Origin: Mya arenaria
Lineage: Eukaryota > Mollusca > Bivalvia > Myida > Myidae
Assembly (NCBI RefSeq): GCF_026914265.1
Contig: NC_069135.1
Span: forward strand, 6,031,001 to 6,095,000
Direction of reading: 5' to 3'
DNA length: 64,000 nt
Shown here in pieces: positions 36,560-49,165 of the stretch. The position numbers and the translations under genes were made by a program. Under the pieces are notes generated by a model. The model saw only the letters and a list, made by a program, of their open reading frames with translations. It searched no databases and was not told the origin of the DNA. Numbering within the stretch: the first letter of the stretch is position 1; each line of letters starts with the position of its first letter.

Positions 36560-38110
36560 ACCTATTAAATTGTATAAAAAGGGTCGACACATCTTGACAA
36601 ACTTTGCATATAGGAAGAGATTATGGAGACCTTTCATGTGTTTGCGTTTGGGGCCCCTAGGGTCAAGGTCTAAATTCCTTAGAATAGAAAGAAATGGTTG
36701 AAACTGAATAACTTGTCAGGGTTGACATATCTTGACTTAACTTGATATTTAGGGGTTGAAACTGAATAACTTGTCAGGGTTGACCTATCTTGACTAAACT
36801 TGATATTTAGGAAGATTTATTGGAGAAACCTTGAATGGGTTTGGGTTAGGGGTCCAAGTCACTGTAACTAAAACAAGGAAAACAGTTGAAATTAAATATT
36901 GTTGTAAAAATGGTTGAAACTGTATCTCGCAAAGAAAGCTTAAGTTCTTGAATCTTTTATTGAAAACCCCTTTGAAGAGAGGTTGTATGTTCCTTTGCAC
37001 ATGTCGGTCGATCTGGTGGTAAATCAAAGCTTATCAGAGTAATAACTTGACAAATCCTGGACCTATTGTCATCAAACTTGACATGAAGGTTGGGCCTGAC
37101 CGGTAGATGACCTTAAATGGGAAAAGATCAAAGCTTGTCCGAGTAATAACAATGCCTGGACCTATGATTATTAAAGTTGAGGTGTCAAAGGTCAAGGTCA
37201 CAGTGACCTTGAATGAAAAAAGGTTTTCCAAGTGATAAATTGACATAGCTGCACCCATATTCTACAAACTTGACTTGGAGGTTGGGCCTGACCAATAGAG
37301 GACCCCTTTTGATTTTAGAAGTCAAAGGTCAAGGTCACAGTGATATTGAACACAAACTCGACAATTCCTGGAACTACAAACTTGACTATAAGGTTCGGCC
37401 TGACCAGTAGATGACCCATATTAATTTTAGGGGTCAAGGTCAAAGTGACCTTTTACAACAAGGCCTGGACCTATGGTCATTAAGCATTACAAGGAGGCTG
37501 GGTCTGACCAAAAGATGACCCCTTTTGATTAAAGGGGTTCAAGGTCACAGTGACCTTTAAATAGGTTGTAACAGTGATAAAACAGCAATGCCCTAGACCT
37601 ATTGTCATCAAACATTACATGGGGACTAGCCATGAGTTGTAGATGAACATTATTGATTTAAGGGGTCATCAGGTCAAGCTCACCGTGACCTCATATGCAT
37701 AAAGGTTGTCGAAGTGATAACTCGATGATGCCTGGGCCTGGTCATCGAACATTACATGGAGGCTGGGCCTGACCAGTAGATGACCTCCAAAGATTGGAGG
37801 GGTCAAAGGTCAAGGTCAGTCACAGTGACCTTGAATGCGAAAAGGTTGTCTGAGTGATAATTCAATGATGCCCGGGCCTATGGTCATCGAACATAGCGTG
37901 GATGATGGGCCTGACTAGTAAATGACCCCTATTGATTTTATTTTTATTGTGACCTTGAATACATAAACTTGTCCGTGTGATAATGCCTACACCCATGGCC
38001 ATCAAACTCAAACTGGATTATTTAAGTTTGGGGTGGCCAGTAGATGACACTTAAGGAATTTGAGGTCAAAGTTCAAGGTCACAACTCATATTGGGCATCA
38101 TCTCCTGCGG
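36560..38110. repeat. Dispersed repeat array with AGGTCA direct and inverted sites
   Basis: About ten diverged units with TGGTCATCAAAC, GGGCCTGACCAGTAGATGAC, CCCTATTGATTTTAGGGGTC, AAAGGTCAAGGTCACAGTGA and CCTTGAATG. Perfect AGGTCACAGTGACCT palindromes are at 37195-37209 and 37542-37556. Confidence 0.65.
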
Positions 38111-38160
38111 GTAAGAGGATGCATGTTTATCTGCAAATATCGGTCATCATTTGAACAAGA

Positions 38161-39281
38161 TTAACCCTTTAGCGCATGTATACGAGATAGGCCGACATAG
38201 CTCATTACCAGATGTATACGCATTTGGCCGACCGTATCCATTACTGGATGTAAACGCATGGCCCGCATATTTCAAAAGGGTCATTTCATTATTTCAATTT
38301 TGCATCTTTCTTTTTGTAAACAATATCCCGGGTGTTTATAAAATTAAAGTTTAACCTTTTGTGTATTGATTTTCCCTTGAAAATATCGTCTGCTAAATTG
38401 AGAAGGTGTTTATACTCTCAATCGCAGGTGTGATATCCCATTGTGACGTAATAAGACCACGAGCTAAGTACTGTATGGAATTTCCCCCAAATTCACTGAT
38501 GCGTAAATCATTAAATATATTACGTCATTTCAGTTTACCATTAAAATCAATTGAGATTATATTTACTTAAAGGTAATATTTTGTTTACAAACAAAAGAAA
38601 CATTTAGTAAATGAGAAAATGATGGGTAAATTTTCTGTGAAGCTTATATAATGTCCATCATAGTTTTTGGCTGTAAAATAGGTCATGTGCAAGCGTTTTG
38701 TTTGATCTAGATCTTTTTATTCATACCGGAAAATCATTTATCGGCTTTCTTTTTTTGTAAACAATTTTATGAGGGGGTAATAAAGTTAAACAGACACCTT
38801 GGACTGGATCTCTCAGCTGGATGACACCGGATATTCCTGACATATTTCTATGTATTAATACACAAGAACATAAATTGTCGGCTTTTTAATCCAGATGGGT
38901 CTTTTTTATGATAGGGGTAATAAAAATTAGATCGATCCCAGCATTTTATTACCCTTTGATTTAATGCAATTATGACATTTCAAAGAAATGTTACAAATCC
39001 ATCTTGAAAATACATTCACAGCTGAAATAAAATAATTTAATATTTCATCATTGACACCATTTATTAGATAATTTAATTATCTATAAAAAATGAATTCACA
39101 TAAAAAAGATTTGGACACAATTATTTGGAGTAACATTGATTTTAAGGTCATGCTGCTGTATTCATTTTCTCATTTTCAAATATCCAGAAAAGTACCTATG
39201 CAGATAAGGACTGCTTATCAGTAAGATGGCTATTGACTGGGAGGTGTAATCTGGCCACTTGTCTATGTGCTAAAGGGTTAA
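38161..39281. mobile_element. Non-autonomous piggyBac-like element
   Basis: TTAA target duplications (38161-38164 and 39278-39281) flank inverted ends CCCTTTAGCGCAT (left) and CCCTTTAGCACAT (right, other strand). The TTAA target and CCC start are characteristic of piggyBac. The 1.1-kb interior has GCATGTATACGAG-like and GGATGTAAACGCAT repeats near the left end and no transposase frame. Confidence 0.7.
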
Positions 39282-39977
39282 TAACTGTATGGTAAGTTTG
39301 AATAGTCTTTATCTTAAATCTGCCTAAAGGGCATCCAAAGTCAATGACAAATCAGCTGTCATTTCGGTCCACGCATATTTCTTTCAATTGTCCAAATATT
39401 CTTCTTGATAAAATGGCGGTGGGGGAACATGATGTACGTCGTTGTTAGGTTTAACAAATGACAAAACTTGGTATATAGGAAGAGTTTATTGAGACCTTTC
39501 ATGGGAGTTCTTTTGAGGTCCCTATTTAAAATAGGTGGGGCCAAGGTTACTGTTAATTAAAATGGAAAACAAACCAGCCAAAACTGAACCTTACAACGGT
39601 GGCTGATTGAAAACCTGGTTTCGTCGTAATGTGGCTGGTTTCGTCGTAAAGAGCTGGCTTTTTCATTTGTCTTTTTTCATTATTGATTTTGACAGGCACA
39701 TATTACATATTTGTTGTATTAATTTCCAAGAAATAGTGTATAGTCGAGCGCGCTATCCTACGACAGCTTTTAATCCGTGATTTTGGTCATATCTGGTCAA
39801 GAACAAAGTCACTAGGTCAAATGAAAGAAAAAATCAACCCAGTAATAATGGTTTGCTATAACCAAACCACATGGAAGTGGGGTTATATAGTATTCGCCTT
39901 TCTCTGTCTGTCCGTCCTGGAACATATGGATAAGTCTTTCTTCCATATCTCCGTATGCATTTATGAGGTATTGACGT

Positions 39978-39979
<2 letters not shown>

Positions 39980-40048
<69 letters not shown>
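39980..40048. repeat. (TA)n microsatellite
   Basis: About 34 uninterrupted TA units followed by a short CACACATACA tail. The Ile-Tyr open frames here are artefacts. Confidence 0.95.
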
Positions 40049-40056
<8 letters not shown>

Positions 40057-40059
40057 TAC

Positions 40060-41009
40060 AAGGCTCCGTGTTAAAGGGCAACTGTGGTTATGGGAATTTC
40101 TGGATGGACACGGGGAATTTGTTAATTTTTAAATAATATCAAGGGACTGAAGGACCATATTTAACAAAAAAATGTTGTTGTTTTTTAAACAATATCAAAG
40201 GACTGGAGGGCCATTGTTACTTTCTTGATCAAGCTATGTGATGGACATTTGTGCCAATACCTATAAATCCTTTTTCCCCTCATCCTCCCCCCTCTTTCTC
40301 TCCTAAGCCCCCATCCCTCCTGATGTCTTTTACCGTCTTTTTCTCCCCTCACCCCCACTTTTCTTAATGTCTTTTCCTCGCCCCCTTGTTTTTTAACTTA
40401 CTAATTAATATCGATATAAATGAACTGTTTTTTTAATTAATATGTGTTAATGTGTTAATTAATATATTCAGTACGTAATTCAATTGAACCTTGCTTTTAT
40501 ATATTACGTACTCCTTTTATATAAAAATACCACCGCAATTTTTGTAAACAATAAATCTGTAAACAGCATTTAGACTAGAGGACAATGATTTCCCTAAATC
40601 ACCCACCTCTGTGAGTTTTATTTTTTTTATGAATATGAATGAGTGTTATTGGTTTATTGCAATGCAACTTAGTATCGAGCTATGAGTAATTCATTATGAT
40701 TGTCAAATGCTGTAGTGGTGACGATCATACGAGCACAACATTGATATTTGTTTGAAACTGTACACATATAGTCCAAATATAATTTCTGTAGCTTCAAAAT
40801 AAGAAAGTAGGTCAAAAGGTCACAGTATAGCTTATCCGAGGACAACATTGGTATTCTTTGCAAACTACATGGTCCAAATTTCATTGATGTAGCTTCAAAA
40901 ATCACAAAGTAGGTCAAAAGGACACAGTCAAGGTCATCCAAGCACAACATTGATATTTCAAAATGTCAAAATAATGGGCATCTGAGGACAGCGTTGTGGT
41001 TTCTGTCAT
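40060..41009. other. Intergenic, no gene
   Basis: Contains a C/T-rich tract (40260-40390) and two diverged copies of a unit with CAAAGTAGGTCAAAAGG (40800-40930). Nothing coding. Confidence 0.45.
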
Positions 41010-41011
41010 TT

Positions 41012-42212
41012 TTAGCTCACCAGAGCACAAAGTGCTCAATGTGAGCGATTCTGATCGGTCTTTGTCCGTCGTCAGTCAGTCCGTCAACCATTGCTTAAAA
41101 ACATCACCTCTGAAACTATCTGGCCAAATTCAATGAAAGTCAGAGGTAGCTTCCTTAGGTGACCCTCTACAAAAATACAAGGGGTCACGATTGATCAACA
41201 ACAACAGCAACAACAACAAAATGGCTGACTTATGGTTTTGCTTTTAAAAAACATCTCTAAAACTACCAGTCCAAATTCGATTAAACTTTACAGAAAGCTT
41301 CCTTGGGTGGCTTTCTACAAAAATACAACAAGGGGTCACGATTGATCAACAACAACAGCAAAGTACCTGTTTTGCTTTAAAAAAAACATCTCTGAAACTA
41401 CCACTCCCAATTCAATGAAACTTTACAGGAAGATTCCTGGGGTGACCCTCTACAAAAATACAACAAGGTGTCACAATTGATCCGCAACAACAGAAAACAG
41501 GTATCATAAAACACTTTCATATGTTGATTTTTTATCAAGTATCCCGATACCTGTAAATTTGGGACAAATCTGACAGGTTATGCACATGTATAAATTTATA
41601 AAAGGGTATTTGCGACCCAGAATATATTTATGTGAAAATAGTGACTATAATGACAAATTCAATTTAGTTTAGATCACTGTCAGGCATATATTGAACTATT
41701 TTGTCATTATTAGTCAACATCAATGCATAATAGTACTATATATTCTTTCGCCCAGTGTGAAATGGTAGAGAGTTGTAGCATTAACAGGGATACGTAAGAA
41801 ATGTCATAATAATAAAATAAACTATCCCTGATCCCTCATTATTGTAGCTATGAAGCTTCCTTGGGTAACCCTCTACAAAATACAACAAGGGGTCACGATT
41901 GATCAACAACAATAACAACAAAATGGCCAACTTCCTGTTTTGCTTTAAAAAACATCTCTAAAACTACCAGTCAAAATTCAATGAAACTTTACAGGAAGCT
42001 TCCTTAGGTAACTTTATACAAAAATATAACAAGCGGTCACGATTGATCAACACCAACAACCATATGGCTTTAAAAAAAAACATCTCTGAAACTACCAGCC
42101 CAAATTCACTGAAAATATACAGGAAATTGCCAATATTTAAGTAATGCTTTATCACAGAGCTGTGGCCCTTTGCTTAGGTGAGCGTTTTAGGGCCATCATA
42201 TATGGCCTTCTT
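41012..42212 (+). mobile_element. Helentron-like non-autonomous element, family B copy 2
   Basis: Starts TTTAGCTCACCAGAGCAC and ends TAGGTGAGCGTTTTAGGGCC, hairpin GGCCATCATATATGGCC, then TTCTTGTTTT. It has the internal ACATCTC...CTACAAAAATACAACA units of copy 1 (fewer, about six). A foreign segment of about 350 bp (41501-41852), also found at 43001-43354, interrupts it. Confidence 0.8.
41501..41852. repeat. 350-bp dispersed repeat, copy nested in a Helentron-like element
   Basis: About 90 percent identical by eye to 43001-43354. Shared landmarks are ATCATAAAACACTTTCATAT, TATCCCGATACCTGTAAAT, GACAGGTTATGCACAT and AACTATCCCTGATCCCTCAT. It lies between two internal units of the family B element. 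Confidence 0.8.
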
Positions 42213-43000
42213 GTTTTATTTTACCTCTACTGCTTATATCATCCCAGCTTCCACCACAGCAGCCGAACTGATTATCGTGAGGTGATGAGGCCAGATAACC
42301 CTAACAAATATTTGACCAAGATTATGATTATATTTTGTAATATCAATACATTAAAGTGGATACCATTTCACCGCCCAACTACCGGAAATTGCTGAGGACG
42401 TTTTTACTGAAATTATGTAATGTTAGGCCAGTTTTTAACCGATTAACATTTTCAACAATCAAGCGCACCGTATTTTTGACAGGTCTGGGTTGTACTAATT
42501 TCTTTATTTATTTTCTTGATTTTTATGCAAATTACATACTATTTCAAAGGAAAATTAATGGTAAATATTGAATGAAGAGGTCTAACGAATTGTTCCGTCG
42601 TTGTCACCTCACCGAACACGTTTTTTTTCATGAAATAAGTTGACAACAGGGACAACAACTAAATGCAATCTTCATCTGTTTATGAACAAAGCTACATTAT
42701 ATTCATTATTTGCTAATGAATTTTATTTTTAGACTAATGATGTATATATCAAATATGACAATTTAAATGCATGGACTAAAAAAGCATTGTCAAAAGGTAG
42801 TCCACCTACATTGGCCGTCAACGAGTCATTTGACAATTCTTTTTACTATGGCAGACTCATGACGTCCACCATCCCATCAAAAAGTAGCCGACGGTCCTTG
42901 CACAAAGAATCCTCGCGGCCACAGTTTTGGAATTGTCTTCGTTATAAATTCAAATTTCTACGAAAATATTATTGCCTACTATTAAACACATATTTGTTAG
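42213..43000. other. Upstream flank of BORCS6, no firm feature
   Basis: AT-rich. A more balanced-composition stretch at about 42780-42940 could hold a promoter or untranslated exon, but I see no decisive signal. Confidence 0.35.
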
Positions 43001-43354
43001 GTATCATTATATCATAAAACACTTTCATATGTTGATTGTTTATCTAGTATCCCGATACCTGTAAATCTGGGACAAATCTGACAGGTTATGCACATTTATA
43101 AATTTATAAAAGGGTATTCGCGACGCAAAATATAATTATGTGAAAATAGCGACTATAATGACAAATTCAATTTAGATCACTGTCAGGCATATATTAAACT
43201 ATTTTGACATTATTATTCAACATCAATGCATAATATTACTATACATTCTTTCGCCCAGTGTTAAATGGTAGAGAGTTGTAGCGTTACAGGGATACGTAAG
43301 AAATGTCAAAATAATAAAAAAAACTATCCCTGATCCCTCATTATTGTAGCTATG
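43001..43354. repeat. 350-bp dispersed repeat, second copy
   Basis: Direct-orientation partner of 41501-41852. It ends ATTGTAGCTATG in both copies. Confidence 0.8.
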
Positions 43355-43804
43355 TCAGAAGGTTGACTGGTCCTGGTATTTTTGAATGTCAAAGAATTCA
43401 TTTTACATGAAATATTGAATACACTTTATGAACACTGAATATTGAATAAACCAGAGACTTATTATCTTTTTATAGACACTTTAAACAAATACGAAGTTTT
43501 CCCAATAAGAATGCTCCAGAACGTAATGCAAACATCTTTCTCTCAAATCAAAAAAGAATCTTGTTCATTCTGCAATTTCTATACATGTGAATAAATAGAA
43601 AATTCTAAATATTCTTAACAATCTTGACAAATGAATAATATTTTATAAAGAATTTATATCTTATTTTTCAGGATTTAGTTTTTGGAGTTTTACTGATGAG
43701 CTTTGTTTCATCTTATCACAGAATGTGAACAGACAATAAACACTTATCTCCAGCACAAGACTTCAGCTGTCATACATAAATTCAGTAAAATTTGTTTGCA
43801 GACC

Positions 43805-46800
43805 ATGGCAAGTGAAACAGAAAACATGAATACCCCAAGCTGCAATAAAATGGAAGTCTCTGGAACTGAGAGTGGCTACCTCACAGACTCATTTATTATG
43901 GGGAAGGAAAAAAATGGCCTTCAAGATTCATCCGGAGAGCCAGCTAGTAATTCAGAAAATGATATAACTCCATGTGCTGAAAACCTAATGGCTTTTAGCG
44001 ATTCAAGTGGTACTGCAAGTCCTCAGAATTCCGAAACTGGAAACTTGTCTTGTAATGGGACAAGTCAGAATTATGAAGGTAGTGAAGAAAGTAACAGAAA
44101 TGGTGACCTACACAGTTTACCAAGTTTAGATATCAATGAATTGAAGACAATAGATGAAATCTTTACATCAAACTTTAGTCTAAACAGACCGGAATCTTTG
44201 CCAATTAAAGAAAAAGACAACAGTGCAAACAAATGTAGAAGCAAGAGTGATATTCACTCTGGAAGTGTAATGGACAGTGACCATGCTTCTGAAGGCAGGA
44301 AAAGGAGTAAAAGTTCGGGATTCCCAATTCCAAAACAGAAAGAAGGTGTGCTCATATCAGAAGAACTACTGTCCAAAAGTTTACCCCATGGCAAGGTTGT
44401 AAAGAGGGAAACGGGAATGATCGAGTTTATTGCAGATGACCTACAGGAGATGATACGTATGAGCAGTCCAATTTCCAAAACTGGTGAATGTTTATTCATA
44501 ACGATTTCCTTTTATGTTTTGATTTCTCTATTGTCAAGTTGATCGGAATTTCATTTGGTAATGCCTCATATATATTTCTTTACATGATCTAAATTTCATT
44601 TTAAACTTGATACATTGTACATGAGTAGTTCATCTTAGAAGTAGAGATTCATATTTTTATAAATACTTCACAAAATAGCTTATGTTTAATTATCCTCAGA
44701 AATCAGACAGAGCTACTAAGTAAAACATGTAAATTACTTCATTTATTTGACTAAAACAACATATTTACTACATACATTAACACAAATTGGAAAAAATCAA
44801 AAACATCTTAAAAAAAAAGATAGATACATATTGTGAGAAGTGTTTGGTTTTCTTGATTTCAATAATATAAATACAAGTTTAATCATACAATTTATCAATC
44901 ATACAATTTATCACTTATTATGCTAGAATTTTTAACTTCTTCCACAGCGAGTGAAGTGAGTAGTCGGCGTTCCAGTGACTACAGCATCACAAGCGTAGAG
45001 AGTATGGCATCAAGCTCCATGGCTACATCCATGACCTCTGGAATGTCAAGGTCATCCTTTCCGCAGAGCCCTGACTGCATCCCACCAATTGACCCCATTG
45101 CTGTGCATGAAATCGAGAACCAGGCCAGGCTTGTGGCAGAAAACCTCGACCAGATGATGAGCAATCTTCACAATAACCTACATAAGGTTCATATACTAGT
45201 ATACACTTTATAGCTATCATTATTCTATATATTTCCTCATAGTTTATCGTCATCTTAAAATCTTTGCACTTGTCATTTATTTTTACTTATTCTTTTTTAC
45301 TTATTCATCACAAAAATGTTCTTCCAACTTTTAAATACTTATTTTATTCTGAATTCTGTCAGAGATCATAACTTTTTTATTTTTATTAAACAGTCGTATT
45401 ATTACTAAGGATGCAAACGAATGGCAAAATTGATATTTGAATATTCGGTAATTCTTTCGATCGAATATTCGATTACCGAAATACATATTTTGGAAGATGT
45501 AGTAAACTTGTATTATTATTCGCTTAAGTTATAGCTGGCAATTCTACCCTACTTTGTTGTAATCAGTACGCGTGGCAGACCCTGATTTCCCCAAATAAGC
45601 CTTTGAATTTCGCAATTTTCAGGAAGAAAAAACAATACATTATCAATTGACAAACAACAATTCCATTTTGTTTAATAATAATATATTCTAACTCCAAACG
45701 TTTGATTGAATATTCGAATATTCATTTGCTTCCAGAACTTTTACACATTGCTTATAGACTTTAATGTTATTTTAAAATAAGACACATCTCAATTGGTGTC
45801 AATTTATGGTGACATTTAAATGTGGCACTAATACTATGGTACAACCCGTGTTTACTTTTGTTTAACTACTTCTTGTACATTACAGATGTCCGCCATCAGT
45901 GTGGGATGTGAGGAGGCATACAAGACTTCAGTGGACGTCACCTGTGACTCTGTGGATTCAAGCATAAAGGTTAGTACATCTGCACCAGGGTAAGATACTA
46001 CAGCCAAACCACTTGTCAGGGTTAAAGTATTGGTAGTCAGGGCCTGTGGATATATTAGTAGTCAGGGACTGTGGATATATTTGTAGTCAGGGACTGTGGA
46101 TATATTGGTAGTCAGGGACTGTGGATATATTGGTAGTCAGTGACTGTGGAAGTATTGGTAGACAGGGACTGTGGATACTGTTGGTAGTCAGGGACTGTGG
46201 ATATATTAGTACTCAGGGACTGTGGAAATATTGGTAGACAGGGACTGTGGATATATTAGTACTCAGGGACTGCGGAAATATTGGTAGACAGGGACTGTGG
46301 ATATATTAGTACTCAGGGACTGTGCATATATTGGTAGACAGGGACTGTGGAAATATTGGTAGACAGGGACTGTGGATATATTGGTAGTCAGGGACTGTGG
46401 AAATATTGGTAGACAGGGACTGTGGATATATTAGTAGTCAGGGACTGTTGATATATTGGTAGTCAGGGACTGTGGAAATATTGGTAGTCAGGGACTGTGG
46501 ATATATTGGTAGTCAGGGACTGTGGATATATTGTTAGTCAAAGACTGTGGATATATTAGTAGTCAGGGACTGTGGATATATTGGTAGTCAGGGACTGTGG
46601 AAATATTGGTAGTCAGGGACTGTGGATATATTTTAAGTCAAAGACTGTGGATATATTGGTAGTTGGTAGTCAGAGACTGTGAAAATATTGGTAGTCAGGG
46701 ACTTTGGAGACATTGGTAGTCAGAGACTGGAAACGTTGGTAGTCAGGGACTGCTGCGTAAGTTTTGGTAGCCAGAGACTGGGTAAATATTTGAAGCTAAA

Positions 46801-48405
46801 TACTGCGGTATTAAAGGTAGTCAGAGACTGCTGCTAATATTGGTAGTCAAAACATACATTTGTAATGGTAATAATAATTAGTTGATTGCCCATCGCTAGT
46901 AGCCAAAGTCTGAGTAAATGTAAGTAGTCAAAGACTGCTTTAACATTGAAATGTATACAGCCTAGCTAATTTTGCCTCTGATGCCTAGTTGTTTTGGGAA
47001 GGTTGTCAATCAGACACAAATTCAAATTGCAAAATAAAACCAAAATTTGACTAGTACTATTGAATTAGTCAAGCATTCTAAGATGTTAAGCAATTTTTCC
47101 GAGGAATGGTAGACTTGTCATCACAGGTATTTTCCAAAGAAGATAAAGCTTCTGTCAGCAAATATTTGATAAAGAAAATGTAGAGAGTTTCTTTTTGAAA
47201 TGCAATTATTAAACAAACTGTCTCGTTTTGATGAAATGACATTGAATAATTTTCTTTTATCAGATTCATTCTTTTTATGTTTATTTATCTTTAGGACTTT
47301 GACATCATTCGGCTCAACTTTTTACCAAAAGTCCCTATAACTCAAAGTTTGTGTATGTCTCCCAGGCTTGCATAAACAGGGTTTTACAGTGGTTTCCGAG
47401 GTGACAGTGTGGCTGATCAAGTGGTTGTTTCTCCTTGAAAGTGAAATGATTTGAATCACAAAATAATAAATTAATCTAACTTTCTTTATTATATATCTGT
47501 CTATTTTTCAGTCAATGTATGCCATGATGGCCAAGTGTGAGGAACTGTCCTCTGCCATGTTACCTGTCTACAAGCTCAATGACCAAATGTATGGTATACT
47601 CATTACAAAATTCAGTTGTGTTTTTTTAAGACAAATTAATGCCTTTCAAAATGCAAATAAGGTTCTAAGCCAGTAATTCATTTACATACATGCTCAATTA
47701 GCTATTTGTACTCAAGTTCATAGAACTGGACATATAGTTTCACCTCTGGCGTATGGGCATAGGGGGTCCAATATGTTGTTTGATCAATAACTTGCGAAGC
47801 CTTTGTCCAATCATCACCAAATTTAGTCAGAATGTGTATTGGCACAAAATCTCAAACGATTTCAATAACAAAGCGTTATTGGCCTTTAATTATAGAAATT
47901 ACCTAAAATTGATCTTTTCTTATCACTAACTTTAGAAGTCATTTGATCAGCATATGTATGATTTCTATAATAGGAACAATGTCATGGTTAGGTCTGGTAA
48001 CAAGCCAAGTTGCCACAGTCACTCCAGAGTAATACCCTTGAATTGGCAAAACAGTATTTACAGTGTCTTTTTCTACAAATTTTGGCTATTGTACTGTACA
48101 ACCAGTTATCAGCAAACTTGGTGTCCCTTTAGATTATGGTGGGCATATTTTGCCATAGTCTGCACCCTTGTTCCAAAATTTTTTATTTTTTTTTCAATTT
48201 TCAAAACCAAATACTTAATTTTAAAACTAGTAATCAAAATGTTGTCAAGGACGGATGTTCACTTTTACTAGTATAATATAACAAATTATTATATAACTAT
48301 TTTAATCTTAAACCTTGACATTTCCATTTTTGTTCTAGTAAAGACATCAAGAGACTTCTGGACAGATTTGAAGACAAGCTGCACGTAGCTGAAAAACCAT
48401 CATGA
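43805..48405 (+). CDS. BORCS6: BLOC-1-related complex subunit 6 (381 aa)
   Basis: Exons 43805-44483, 44948-45186, 45886-45969, 47512-47588 and 48339-48405, all GT/AG with matching phases (1, 0, 0, 2); 1146 bases including TGA. The ATG at 43805 has a strong ACCATGG context and lies 84 bases inside an exon whose acceptor (TATCACAG) ends at 43721, so an untranslated upstream exon is expected. Residues 1 to about 300 are Ser/Asn-rich and probably disordered. Residues about 275-378 are the conserved helical domain, with blocks NQARLVAENLDQMMSNLH, SVGCEEAYKTSVDV, SIKSMYAMMAKCEELS and DIKRLLDRFED, which match the family's C-terminal domain. BORC sits on the lysosomal membrane and recruits Arl8 to couple lysosomes to kinesins. 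Length is close to the human protein (about 357 aa). Confidence 0.92.
45407..45745. mobile_element. Possible hAT-type MITE in BORCS6 intron 2
   Basis: GGATGCAAACGAAT near 45409 and, on the other strand, GGAAGCAAATGAAT near 45738 form imperfect inverted ends; both continue into GAATATTCG-rich sequence. No clear 8-bp target duplication could be picked out. Confidence 0.35.
45998..46960. repeat. 25-bp minisatellite in BORCS6 intron 3
   Basis: About 35 copies of GGTAGTCAGGGACTGTGGAT plus ATATT. Two main variants (GATATATT and GAAATATT; GTAGTCAGG and GTAGACAGG) alternate in places, and copies decay toward 46700-46960. It begins about 30 bases after the exon 3 donor. Confidence 0.92.
46961..47511. 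other. Remainder of BORCS6 intron 3
   Basis: No element recognised; ends in a polypyrimidine tract (TCTATTTTTCAG). Confidence 0.5.
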
Positions 48406-48810
48406 GGATCCTAAAACCAGAACCAATATACCCACCTTCCTTGATAGACAATTATCACTGTGGACAAAGCCAAGACATTCCATACACATGTTAAACTTTG
48501 TCATTGAAGACACCCTAGATTTATTGTCTAATAGAGTAATTGAAAAATTAGCTTTTTATCACTAAACATAATTATAAGAATTGTTATGCTCCCCTATGGA
48601 TGAGCGCATGCTTTAGTTGCCACATTATCCATCCTCTCTTTCCGCCATTCATGTCAACTCCCACGTCTCTAATGGCTTTCAGCATTTTCATTACTCCTCT
48701 TGAATTTCATGTTGGTTCTATATGATCTTGCTGTAGAATTGCTTGAAAGATTTAGAAATAACATTGTGCAACAGTTCATAGTGCTGATGTGCCACATGTG
48801 TAGTTGATAT
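48406..48810 (+). other. Probable BORCS6 3' untranslated region (proximal part)
   Basis: Follows the TGA at 48405. No canonical AATAAA is seen in the first 400 bases; candidates occur further on (about 49831 and about 50880), so the end is unresolved. Confidence 0.4.
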
Positions 48811-48814
48811 AGCT

Positions 48815-49165
48815 TAGTTCTCGTTGAGTTCAAGGTTACATTTGTCTAGTCCAGATATCTAAAATCTTGTTGAATTCAAGGTTACATTTTTCGAGTCCAG
48901 ATATCAAAAGTTCTTGTTGCGGTCATGGTTACATTTTTCTAGTCCATATATCTAAGTTCTTTGTTGAGGTCAAAGTTACGTATGTATTGTCCAGATATCT
49001 AAGCTTTTGGTGAGGTCAAGGTTAATTATGTATAGTCCAGAATCCAGATATCTCAGTTGTTGTTGAGGTCAAGGCTACATATGTATAGTCCCTATATCTA
49101 AGGTCAAGGTTACAGTTATGTATTGTCCAGATATCTTAGGTCTTGTTGAGGTCAAGGTTACTTTC
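48815..49165. repeat. Diverged tandem repeat, unit about 46 bp
   Basis: About seven units of TTCTTGTTGAGGTCAAGGTT plus ACATATGTATAGTCCAGATA TCTAAG type. Divergence is moderate. It lies in the probable BORCS6 3' region. Confidence 0.8.

Larger units (their letters stand above)
36165..39770 (+). mobile_element. Composite region bounded by family A Helentron-like ends
   Basis: The decayed 5' end (ACTACTCGCCCTGCATTGGC at about 36190, then AGGGCAAGTTGG) resembles the family A start, and 39739-39771 has ATAGTCGAGCGCGCTATCCT then ACGACAGCTTTT, the family A end. At 3.6 kb the interval is much longer than the other copies and contains dispersed repeats (36560-38110) and a piggyBac-like element (38161-39281). 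It may be one element enlarged by nested insertions, or two unrelated partial copies. Confidence 0.4.

Noticed and set aside
39821..40132. 103-codon open frame with Ile-Tyr repeats
   Set aside because: Artefact of the TA microsatellite.
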